DNA of 29,111 nt from Bacillota bacterium (GTDB taxonomy: Bacteria; Eremiobacterota; SpSt-956; JAKJGF01), in contig JAKPQU010000114.1 of NCBI GenBank assembly GCA_029555925.1, positions 1 through 29,111 on the forward strand, written 5' to 3'. The notes under the pieces were generated by a model. The model worked only from the letters and a program-made list of their open reading frames with translations. It was not told the DNA's origin and did no database searches. The position numbers and the translations under genes are program-made. Numbering within the stretch: position 1 is the stretch's first letter; each line of letters opens with the position of its first letter. Positions 22,933 through 29,111 of the stretch are shown in pieces.

Positions 22933-23868
22933 CTATGCCCTCTCTGTCAGATCAACGCCAAATCTTTCGATCATTTTCTTTATTACAAATTCTCTGTTAT
23001 AGACATTCTTCTTTCCGTCCTGTTCCTGCCATACGGAATGGCCTGAATGGCCCTGCCAGGGATGTCTGTAATATTTATTTCTCTGTTCCTGTCCGGGAAG
23101 AGGATCGGAAAAATTATAACCATGTTTTACAACCTGTTCAAACCAGTATGCCCCTACATCTCCGTCATCATCATAATTACCGAAAAAACATCTTTCTCTG
23201 TCAGTAATAAATTTTGCCGCTTCAATATTGATCATACAGCACCACTCATTTATTCTGCATGCCCTTTTATGGCCGGAAGATTCCGAAATTGTAAGAGGCC
23301 AGTTTTCTGACGGATATATACCTTTCATGATCTTCTCGGGATTACATGGTGAAGGGCCTTTGCCGAAATCACATCTCCAGCACTGTCCCAGTTCTCCTAT
23401 TATAGCACATTTATCTGTCATATTATCCAGATAAAAGCCGATAATATCATCATAAAATTCTATATCGTCATGAACAATAAACACATAGGGTTTATCTGTA
23501 CTGTTAATGGCCCACTGATAGCGAATATCTTCCTCTATGTGAAAAAGTTTTTCTTTTCTGAAGAGATCCAGAAATTTATGATTCAAAAACTTTTTTACAG
23601 ATAAATAGGAAGGTCTGTAATTATTTACAAAAGCACGGTACCATCTGACAGGACTTTTATTTACTCTGACACGAATCTGCCAGCCGGAAAAATATTTTTT
23701 CACCCTGTCATTCAGGTAAATCTCTTCCGGATTATCCCCGCTGCAGTCATCATTTATATATAATGTGTCAATATGAAGGCCGGAGCATTCATGTAAACAC
23801 ATGAGGGTATATAAAAGGGATTCAGATTTTTTATACGATTGTACCGATAGATCTATTTTATGTTTCAT
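22933..23868 (-). CDS. Glycosyltransferase-like protein (GT-A, family 2 type)
   Basis: 311 aa, no membrane segment. The N-terminus (IDLSVQSYKKSESLLYTLMCL, then LYINDDCSGD) follows the family 2 pattern of a first strand, helix and Asp-rich loop. VFIVHDDIEFYDD (about 150-162) fits the metal-binding DxD-like loop. The middle is rich in Cys and Trp (GQCWRCDFG, INEWCCMIN), and the C-terminus has PWQGHSGHSVW. Family members transfer a nucleotide-sugar residue to glycans or lipids. The acceptor is unknown and no other polysaccharide gene is nearby. ATG at 23868 with only a weak upstream site. Family assignment is from motif pattern, so moderate certainty. Confidence 0.68.
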   Translation of the reverse strand: MKHKIDLSVQSYKKSESLLYTLMCLHECSGLHIDTLYINDDCSGDNPEEIYLNDRVKKYFSGWQIRVRVNKSPVRWYRAFVNNYRPSYLSVKKFLNHKFLDLFRKEKLFHIEEDIRYQWAINSTDKPYVFIVHDDIEFYDDIIGFYLDNMTDKCAIIGELGQCWRCDFGKGPSPCNPEKIMKGIYPSENWPLTISESSGHKRACRINEWCCMINIEAAKFITDRERCFFGNYDDDGDVGAYWFEQVVKHGYNFSDPLPGQEQRNKYYRHPWQGHSGHSVWQEQDGKKNVYNREFVIKKMIERFGVDLTERA

Positions 23869-23886
23869 CAGGAATATAAATCCGTG

Positions 23887-23929
23887 TCACGTCACGACCA
23901 CTGAATTTCTAATAAGTTATGAAATACAC
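23887..23929 (-). repeat. Dispersed repeat copy with short GTGACGT core
   Basis: On the minus strand a TTTCATAACT end is followed by a short GTCGTGACGTGAC core. The 23 bases at 23907-23929 are identical to 28629-28651 on the same strand. The copy lies between vapC and the glycosyltransferase-like gene. It appears to be a half of the 127-bp inverted repeat found at 28520. Confidence 0.82.
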
Positions 23930-23982
23930 TATAAAATAGATTATGAAGATAAAAATACACTTTGTCAACTATTGAGGATAGC

Positions 23983-24390
23983 TTACACAATAAGTCTCTC
24001 CTCTTTTAAATCGGTGTTTTTTCCTATTAACTCAAAATGTTTATCCATATGAAGTAACAGAACATCATATCTTATAGCCACAGAAGCTATTAATATATCC
24101 CCGGAAGGTACATTTATACCTTTTCTTTTTAATGTAAAAGCTATTTCAGCCGCTTTTTCCCATACATCGGCTGTTGTATCAAGATATATAATGGCTTCGA
24201 GATTATTTTTTAATTGCTCATATTTTTTCAGAGTCCCGGCACCGGAAAGCAGTTCTACCATAATTATTCCGGTAATAAAAGCACTGTCGTCATCTATGGC
24301 TTTCAAAATCATTTCTTTTATTTTTTCATGGCAATCTTTCTTTAAAGCCTCTATCCATAAGGAAGTATCTATAAGTATTTTTTTATTCAT
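23983..24390 (-). CDS. vapC: PIN-domain ribonuclease toxin
   Basis: 135 aa, the usual length. PIN toxins cleave RNA, usually tRNA or rRNA, with a cluster of acidic residues holding metal. Those are Asp8 (ILIDTSLWIE), Glu46 (MVELLSG), Asp98 (PSGDILIA) and Asp116 (HMDKHF), so it looks catalytically intact. It overlaps the end of vapB by eight bases, the normal gene order of antitoxin then toxin. The tail after Asp116 reaches RLIV. The pair is flanked by repeat copies and may be a recently acquired unit. Confidence 0.92.
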   Translation of the reverse strand: MNKKILIDTSLWIEALKKDCHEKIKEMILKAIDDDSAFITGIIMVELLSGAGTLKKYEQLKNNLEAIIYLDTTADVWEKAAEIAFTLKRKGINVPSGDILIASVAIRYDVLLLHMDKHFELIGKNTDLKEERLIV

Positions 24391-24586
24391 CCTGCCTCAT
24401 TCTCTCCAGTTCGTCCTGATTAAGGTTCAGATCAAAATTCCCGATCATGGATTTGAGATTTTCTTTTTTCTTCTGTCTTATAAAGGTTTTCAATGACAGC
24501 TCAACAAGCGCTTTCTTGGTGGAAACATTGGAAAGTCTCTGTGCTTCTTGAAAAAGTTCATTATTTATATCGATAGTTGTTCTCAT
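24383..24586 (-). CDS. vapB: VapB-type antitoxin
   Basis: 67 aa. The N-terminal half (MRTTIDINNELFQEAQRLSN, then KKALVELSLKTF) fits the type II toxin-antitoxin VapB family with a ribbon-helix-helix DNA-binding domain: a short strand followed by two helices. The charged C-terminal tail would wrap the toxin. These antitoxins usually repress their own promoter. ATG at 24586 with AGAGGTGATG ahead; that leader, GGTGATGCGTTATG, itself looks like a degenerate heptad repeat. It overlaps vapC by eight bases, which implies coupled translation. Confidence 0.9.
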   Translation of the reverse strand: MRTTIDINNELFQEAQRLSNVSTKKALVELSLKTFIRQKKKENLKSMIGNFDLNLNQDELERMRQDE

Positions 24587-24731
24587 AACGCATCACCTCT
24601 ATGCATAATTTTAATTCATTTTTATATGCAAGTCAAATGATTTTGAGACATATATTCATTACAACGAAAAATGAGAATATTTTTTCTTAAAAAAAACCAT
24701 AATTATATTTACAATTACATAAAAACGACTG

Positions 24732-24747
24732 ATAACATATATGTTAT
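24732..24747. promoter_or_regulatory. 16-base palindrome overlapping a -10-like sequence
   Basis: ATAACATATATGTTAT is a perfect palindrome directly adjoining TATATAAT. It lies between divergent vapB and the zinc-ribbon gene, so it could be an operator for either. Palindromes this AT-rich can occur by chance in this region, and I have no family-based reason to name a regulator. The 258-base spacer otherwise shows only AT-rich sequence and a CAGAATATTCTG palindrome at 24774. Confidence 0.4.
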
Positions 24748-24865
24748 ATAATCCTATTTTCTTCTTCTTATCCAGAATATTCTGAAGTCTTCCTCAAAGA
24801 AGGAATTATATTTAACTTTATAGAATGTTTATGAATATTTTTATGTGTTAAAGGACATTATAGAA

Positions 24866-25483
24866 ATGATCTGTTTTAAATGCGGAGAAGACAACCGGCC
24901 GGGTACAAGAATGTGTGTTATTTGTAACGCAAAATTGATATGCCCTCCTGTAAGTGATAACGATACAGGAATTGATATAAAAGAATTCGGCTCAAAAGGT
25001 GATCCATTCGCTATAAAATCAAAGAAATTCGATTTCTCCTATAACTACAAAACAGGGAATTTCATGAAACTCATAGAAGTAGTTGAAGGTATCCTTTCAG
25101 GAACTAAACAGGAAGATGATTTAAAAGCCTGCCTGTCTGTTATAGAAAAAGGTGCAGACAGTTATCTTTACAAATCCCTTCCCGGGATAAGAAAAAAGAT
25201 AGAAGCGCCTGCTGCTGCAAAGTACCGTCATATTTTAGAAAAAGCGGCCAACCTCACAGAAATGGGGTTTCATAAATTCCTGGAAACAGTAGAAGAAATG
25301 GAATTTTTTTTCCAGAATAAAAGAAGTGAGCATCTTGAAAAAGGTCTCAATATATGTCATAAAGCAAATAATCTTGTAAGTTACGGATGCGTTCTTGCTG
25401 AAAAATTTGAACATGGTGAAGATATAACGGAAATAAATAAAGAAATAGATGAATATTTAGGGAAAGAACATATTTCTTTATAA
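24866..25483 (+). CDS. Zinc-ribbon protein with a helical C-terminal region
   Basis: 205 aa from the ATG at 24866, which has AAGGA ten bases upstream; a GTG seven codons earlier has no SD. The N-terminus is a zinc ribbon of the CxxC-x10-CxxC type: C3, C6, C17 and C20 in MICFKCGEDNRPGTRMCVIC. A Pro/Asp-rich linker leads to about 150 residues that look almost wholly helical (for example KAANLTEMGFHKFLETVEEM). Similar ribbon-plus-helix proteins in bacteria are of unknown role. No membrane segment. It is transcribed divergently from vapBC. Confidence 0.8.
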   Translation: MICFKCGEDNRPGTRMCVICNAKLICPPVSDNDTGIDIKEFGSKGDPFAIKSKKFDFSYNYKTGNFMKLIEVVEGILSGTKQEDDLKACLSVIEKGADSYLYKSLPGIRKKIEAPAAAKYRHILEKAANLTEMGFHKFLETVEEMEFFFQNKRSEHLEKGLNICHKANNLVSYGCVLAEKFEHGEDITEINKEIDEYLGKEHISL

Positions 25484-25502
25484 CCCGGGCTATTATAAAT
25501 TA

Positions 25503-25538
25503 TTTAGATAAACTGCCTGTACATAATTTTTATCTAAA
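25503..25538 (+). terminator. Hairpin after the zinc-ribbon gene
   Basis: TTTAGATAAA (25503-25512) and TTTATCTAAA (25529-25538) are perfect 10-base complements with a 16-base loop, 20 bases after the stop codon. A short T-rich stretch follows. The stem is AT-rich and the loop long, so a role as terminator is only possible. Confidence 0.35.
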
Positions 25539-25601
25539 GCTTTATTTTACATTATCAAAAATGAAAATTCCTATACATTTAAATTATTAAGGAGGTTTAA
25601 T

Positions 25602-26663
25602 ATGTTAAAAAAGTGTTTATTTCTGTCTTTTTTATTCTTACTTTCTTTTACCTGCTGTTTTGCCCAGTCAGAACCTGATTTAAAACTCTATGATCAGGCA
25701 ATTGAACTGGAGATGACAGATCTTAACGGAGCCATAGAAAAATACAATGAATTACTAAAAATCAAGCCTGATTTTACCGAAGGTTATGTAGCACTCGGAC
25801 GCTGTTACAGGAAGGTAAAAGATTATGATAATGCCATAAAAATATACAATCAGTTATTAAAAATAAAAGGTGATTTTCCCATAACCTATGAAGAACTTGG
25901 ATGGATTTATCTGGATAAAAATCAGACAGATAAATCTCTGGAATATTTTCAAAAAGCATGGACTCTTGCGCCGGACAACGGTTATATAGAAGCCTGTCTC
26001 GGCCTGCTTTATATTGAGAAAAGATTTTATAATATCGGCATAAGCCACTGCACCAGAGCACTCAGAATTGACAGGGATTGTGTTCCTGCCTATAACAACC
26101 TGGCAAGGGCATATTACAAACTGGATAAAATTGATGAAGCAATAACATATGCAGAGAAAGCAATAGCAATCGACCCTGATTACGCATGGGCATACAATAA
26201 TCTGGGAACATGTTATTACAAGAAAAAAGAATATGATAAAGCCATAAAAGCATTGAATACAGCCCTTAAGATCTGTTTTGACGGAAAAGATACGTCTCAC
26301 GTAAATGTTTTCAGAATATACAATAATCTCGGCCTTACCTATTTCGGACAGGGACAGCTCGATATGGCCTTTCTCCATTTACAGAAATCCATAGAAGCAG
26401 ATCCAAATAATCCCGCCGCATACAATAATGTAGCCTGGTTCTATGCACAGAATGAACTTAACCTGGATGAAGGATTGAAACTGGTTCAAAAAGCTATAGA
26501 TATGGAACCTGACAATGCCGTTTATTTAGACACACTTGCAGAATTATATTACAGGAAAAAAGATTACGGGAAAGCCATTGAAACGATAGAGAAGGCAATA
26601 GAACTGGATCCGAAATCAGAAGTTTACAGAGAACAGAAGAAGAGATTCGAAGAGAGAAAATAG
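25602..26663 (+). CDS. Secreted TPR-repeat protein
   Basis: 353 aa. Residues 1-21 are a signal peptide (MLKKCLFLSFLFLLSFTCCFA, cleavage likely before Gln22). The rest is TPRs: about eight repeats, from GAIEKYNELLKIKPD to AIETIEKAIELDP, with the usual G/A-Y-x-x-A pattern. An insertion between repeats (ICFDGKDTSHVNVFR, about 224-238) breaks the regular spacing. The target is probably the periplasm, where TPR proteins commonly serve envelope assembly. A strong SD, AAGGAGG, precedes the ATG. The gene ends at a heptad hairpin shared with the convergent HEAT gene. No function can be assigned. Confidence 0.87.
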   Translation: MLKKCLFLSFLFLLSFTCCFAQSEPDLKLYDQAIELEMTDLNGAIEKYNELLKIKPDFTEGYVALGRCYRKVKDYDNAIKIYNQLLKIKGDFPITYEELGWIYLDKNQTDKSLEYFQKAWTLAPDNGYIEACLGLLYIEKRFYNIGISHCTRALRIDRDCVPAYNNLARAYYKLDKIDEAITYAEKAIAIDPDYAWAYNNLGTCYYKKKEYDKAIKALNTALKICFDGKDTSHVNVFRIYNNLGLTYFGQGQLDMAFLHLQKSIEADPNNPAAYNNVAWFYAQNELNLDEGLKLVQKAIDMEPDNAVYLDTLAELYYRKKDYGKAIETIEKAIELDPKSEVYREQKKRFEERK

Positions 26664-26716
26664 TGAGTGGTGAGTCGTGAGTAAGAGTAAACTTCTACTC
26701 ACGACTCACGATTCAC
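26663..26716. terminator. Heptad hairpin between convergent genes, GTGAGTN type
   Basis: Units GTGAGTG, GTGAGTC and GTGAGTA (26663-26683) face TACTCAC, GACTCAC and GATTCAC (26696-26716). A perfect 14-bp stem forms between 26670-26683 and 26696-26709 with a 12-base loop. The first G belongs to the TAG stop of the TPR gene, and the outer unit ends four bases from the HEAT gene's stop. Both transcripts would run into the same stem-loop, so a bidirectional terminator or 3'-end stabiliser is likely. Confidence 0.82.
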
Positions 26717-26720
26717 GAAC

Positions 26721-28280
26721 TTATGCAGGATCGAGTTCTACATTGCAGTTGGGACATTTAACAGAGGTCAGGCCTCTTACTACGATAGTATTACAACAAT
26801 TTTTACAGAGTATTTTCTCGCAGAGGGGACATTTCCCAAATCTTATTACATCAAGCTTCTGTCCTTTATATTCTACGGAAGAAGCCTTTCTGGAAATAAT
26901 ACCGCCGCAGTTCGTACACCTTAATTTATCACCTTGCAGAAAAGAACTCAGAGAAGGGCCTTTTACTCTGGAAAGCTTTTCTATTTGATCTGAGAAGAAC
27001 GTTGAAAATCTCTGAAGCAAACTTTCACTGGGTATAAAGGACGGCCCGCCATCCATTTTAAATTTCCTTTTAAGTCGGGTTAATACTTTTGAAGCTGCAG
27101 TTTTTACAGACTTATCACTGTCTTCTTCCGCCACTTCCGTAAGGGCATCAATTGAAGTTTTAGATTCAAGCTCACCGAGGAACTCTATTGCCAGTTTCCT
27201 CTTATCAGGTTCAGGATCACTGAGGAGCTGCAAAAAATAATCGACTCCGTCTGCGCCGAGATGTTTGATTACTTTTTTTATCGTATTACGGCCTTTTTCC
27301 TTTTCCGATGAATAATCTTCAATTAACACAGGTATTATTTTATATCCGAATTTGCAGAGGTTTTCTTCGGCGAGAACTGCAGTTTCTCCATCTTCTTCTA
27401 TTAATATCCTGACAAGAAATTCAATTGCCTGGGGGCCTCCTATATCAACTATGGATTTTATCAATATCCTGTTTAATTCCGGATCGGATTTATTAATCAT
27501 ATTTCTCAGATTATAAAGAGCATCTTCTGCTTTTAACCTGCCCAGGACAGAGGCAATGTTCTTTTTAACTTCCGGCATTTCTTCCTCATCGAGAAGGTCT
27601 ATAAGAGGATTTACAACCTCTTCATTTTTCATCTTTCCCAAAAATTCCACACAGGCTATTCTTATTTTCCAGTTTTCGTCTTTAAGACCTTTAAGGAACG
27701 GTTCTGCTCCGAGATGGAGCAATTTATCCAGTGCAGCAAGAGCATCTTTACAGATCTCGTCACTCGAATTGCCTATAGCTTTAACTAAAATAGACGCAGA
27801 ATCCTTTGTGCCTATAGTAGTAAGGAATTTTACCGCTCTTTTCCTGTCTTCCAGGTGAGGGCTGCCGAGTTCCTTCCCTATTTCCTTTAACATCGGCACA
27901 ATCGCCCTGTCTATTTCTTCAAGTGCAACCATGGCTGTATTCCTTACCTCTTCGTTAAGATCGAGTCTCTGAAGTGTTCTCAGATGGGTAATGGCCCGGA
28001 AATCTCCGATTTTCCCGAGAGCCATGGCCACGGCAACCCTTGTATCTTTGTTTGTATCGGAAAGAGCTTTAATAAGAGACGGCACTGCTCTTTCATTGCC
28101 TGTTTTACTTATGGTTATTGCAGTAGCTGTCCTTATATCAGGATTGTAATCTGAAAGCAGTTCTATGAGATGATCTACAACTTCCGCTTCCTTACGGGTT
28201 GCCAGAGCTTTTACTGCATTTAGTCTTACAGAGTCGTCCTGATGCTTTAAATCAGATAATAATTTTTTAATATCATTCAT
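26721..28280 (-). CDS. HEAT-repeat protein with a C-terminal zinc-binding domain
   Basis: 519 aa. Residues about 1-390 are 10 or more HEAT/PBS-lyase-like repeats with the pattern D-x-x-V-R-x-x-A-x-x-A-L (for example DTRVAVAMALGKIGD). A low-complexity stretch follows, then a tail with four CxxC pairs: C455/C458, C484/C487, C492/C495 and C509/C512, enough for two zinc ions. There is no signal peptide or membrane segment. HEAT solenoids bind proteins; the zinc tail may add another binding surface. Spacing of the Cys pairs is not that of a standard RING as far as I can tell. ATG at 28280. It is the last gene before the repeat-rich spacer ahead of bshC. Confidence 0.85.
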   Translation of the reverse strand: MNDIKKLLSDLKHQDDSVRLNAVKALATRKEAEVVDHLIELLSDYNPDIRTATAITISKTGNERAVPSLIKALSDTNKDTRVAVAMALGKIGDFRAITHLRTLQRLDLNEEVRNTAMVALEEIDRAIVPMLKEIGKELGSPHLEDRKRAVKFLTTIGTKDSASILVKAIGNSSDEICKDALAALDKLLHLGAEPFLKGLKDENWKIRIACVEFLGKMKNEEVVNPLIDLLDEEEMPEVKKNIASVLGRLKAEDALYNLRNMINKSDPELNRILIKSIVDIGGPQAIEFLVRILIEEDGETAVLAEENLCKFGYKIIPVLIEDYSSEKEKGRNTIKKVIKHLGADGVDYFLQLLSDPEPDKRKLAIEFLGELESKTSIDALTEVAEEDSDKSVKTAASKVLTRLKRKFKMDGGPSFIPSESLLQRFSTFFSDQIEKLSRVKGPSLSSFLQGDKLRCTNCGGIISRKASSVEYKGQKLDVIRFGKCPLCEKILCKNCCNTIVVRGLTSVKCPNCNVELDPA

Positions 28281-28358
28281 AAAAAATATCCTTTGTTTTT
28301 AGTAGTATTTGATGAGAGTTATTTTACTGATATAAGCATAAATAATATATATGCTCTC

Positions 28359-28425
28359 GTGACGCATAACGCTTAACGCGTTACGGGAGGAAGATTTTTA
28401 CTACATGTTTATGCTCAGGTCAGTA
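28359..28425 (+). repeat. Heptad array with conserved flank (second copy)
   Basis: Units GTGACGC, ATAACGC, TTAACGC and GTTACGG (28359-28386), then a 39-base flank. It aligns with 116-175 over units and flank, with one extra heptad here and no gaps in the flank. By eye about 36 of the last 46 bases agree. The flank has no coding sense and is not obviously structured. Confidence 0.78.
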
Positions 28426-28519
28426 ATTATATGCCACTCATCACAGATGAACATTTAGCTGTTATTAATCCTTTACCATAAAGGGTCTTTAATGCAAAAT
28501 TCGCTGATGTTATAGTTAG

Positions 28520-28646
28520 TTTCATAACTATCTATAAATAATGACCTCGTAATGCGTACAGCGTAATGCGTGATGCGCAGAGATTAAACCCGTCACGCGT
28601 CACGCGTTACGCGTCACGACGACTTAAATTCTAATAAGTTATGAAA
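28520..28646. repeat. 127-bp inverted repeat with heptad core
   Basis: Outer ends TTTCATAACT (28520-28529) and AGTTATGAAA (28637-28646) are perfect complements. Inside lie four units in GTRA orientation (28549-28576) facing three to four reversed units (28592-28619) around a 15-base centre. It is small, non-coding and flanked by AT-rich DNA, like a MITE. The 23 bases at 28629-28651 recur exactly at 23907-23929. No target-site duplication is evident. Confidence 0.8.
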
Positions 28647-28758
28647 TACACATAATTATACCATGAATTATACTTTATTATTAAGTACAGGTCAATTTCA
28701 TAAAAAATTTTCTATTGTTTAAAAAAGGAAGTCATATATTTACGGTGAATATTTTTTT

Positions 28759-29111
28759 ATGAGACTCAATTTAGATTATAATATACTTCCCGGCCAGAAC
28801 AGGTTTTTTCTGGATTATATTTCAGGCACAGGTGAAGCGGCGAAATTCTTTTCTTACGGCCCCTATGATGTTCAGACAGCATTAAAGAAAGGACATAAAA
28901 ATCACAGAAGATCCGAAATTACAAAGATTATTACCGGTTATAACTTATTCCTGAACAGCCCAGACGAGGCAATAGAAAATGCGAAGAAACTGTCAGACGA
29001 CAGAGTTTTTACTGTAATAACAGGCCAGCAGGCAGGTTTTCTCGGAGGCCCTCTTTATACTGTATATAAGATAGCCACTGCAATAAATGTTTCGGAACAA
29101 ATAAACAGAGA
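28759..29111 (+). CDS. bshC: Bacillithiol biosynthesis cysteine-adding enzyme, N-terminal part
   Basis: 117 complete codons are visible, and the gene runs off the window edge. The signature VITGQQAGFLGGPLYTVYK (about 91-109) is diagnostic of BshC/YllA, and the N-terminus (LPGQNRFFLDY, FFSYGP) agrees. BshC is thought to join cysteine to glucosaminyl-malate in the last step of bacillithiol synthesis, a low-molecular-weight thiol. No bshA or bshB is in the window. The ATG at 28759 is preceded by GGTGA ten bases upstream, a weak site. Confidence 0.9.
   Translation, partial: MRLNLDYNILPGQNRFFLDYISGTGEAAKFFSYGPYDVQTALKKGHKNHRRSEITKIITGYNLFLNSPDEAIENAKKLSDDRVFTVITGQQAGFLGGPLYTVYKIATAINVSEQINR

Larger units (their letters stand above)
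28281..28758. other. Gene-free spacer with two heptad elements between divergent genes
   Basis: No gene is supported. It holds the heptad array at 28359-28425 and the 127-bp inverted repeat at 28520-28646; the rest is AT-rich and must contain the promoters of the HEAT gene (minus) and bshC (plus). No promoter could be named with confidence. Confidence 0.6.

Noticed and set aside
24845..25483. GTG at 24845 as start of the zinc-ribbon protein
   Set aside because: No SD precedes it, while AAGGA fits the ATG at 24866 and puts the first CxxC at the N-terminus.
4440..28646. Heptad arrays as CRISPR arrays
   Set aside because: Units are seven bases with no spacers of constant length, and no cas gene is present.
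1..29111. tRNA, rRNA or riboswitch genes
   Set aside because: The spacers are short and AT-rich or repeat-filled; I saw no cloverleaf with a CCA-type end or a conserved riboswitch core, though a dedicated covariance search was not possible.

Overview
The window is AT-rich bacterial chromosome with dense gene packing, Shine-Dalgarno starts (several on TTG codons), a classic gap-pgk-tpiA glycolysis cluster, and the start of a bacillithiol-type bshC gene. I cannot name the species. The mix of Roadblock/LC7 proteins, a PilT-type ATPase, many TPR and HEAT proteins and a MutL/GlmL-like ATPase operon suggests a poorly sampled, environmental, probably Gram-negative candidate-phylum lineage. There is no rRNA, tRNA, CRISPR array, insertion sequence or phage gene.

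Layout. 224-4435 (+) is a giant protein with TPRs, an acidic linker and two fused PilT-like ATPase modules. 4619-11771 (-) is one operon-like run: a membrane protein with a large conserved domain, three more multi-pass or anchored membrane proteins, a small PH-like membrane protein, a 92-aa protein, a GlmL-like ASKHA ATPase and a barrel-sandwich-like protein. No mutase gene is present to justify the GlmL name, so the run looks like an uncharacterised membrane system. 12135-15204 (-) is gap, pgk, tpiA. 15350-20439 (-) is a signalling group: a wHTH/zinc-ribbon/PD-(D/E)XK-like protein fused to two Roadblock domains, a single-domain Roadblock protein, and a receiver-GAF-histidine kinase. 20598-23868 (-) holds an M19 dipeptidase, an 11-repeat TPR protein and a glycosyltransferase-like protein. 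23983-24586 (-) is a vapBC pair. 24866-26663 (+) holds a zinc-ribbon protein and a secreted TPR protein. 26721-28280 (-) is a HEAT-repeat protein with a zinc-binding tail. 28759 onward (+) is partial bshC.

The most striking non-coding feature is a family of seven-base tandem arrays, of general form GTRANNN, in many of the spacers. Each locus uses its own flavour (GTRACGC, GTGAAAA, GTGACCR, GTGAGTN). Arrays read GTGA just after stop codons and the reverse, TCAC, just before starts, so that several spacers are heptad hairpins. In two genes the array supplies the last codons and the stop. Some arrays carry conserved flanks shared between distant loci (a 46-base flank at 130 and 28380; a 23-base identical flank at 23907 and 28629), as expected of a dispersed element. 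One spacer uses an eight-base analogue and three others carry unrelated hairpins or palindromes.
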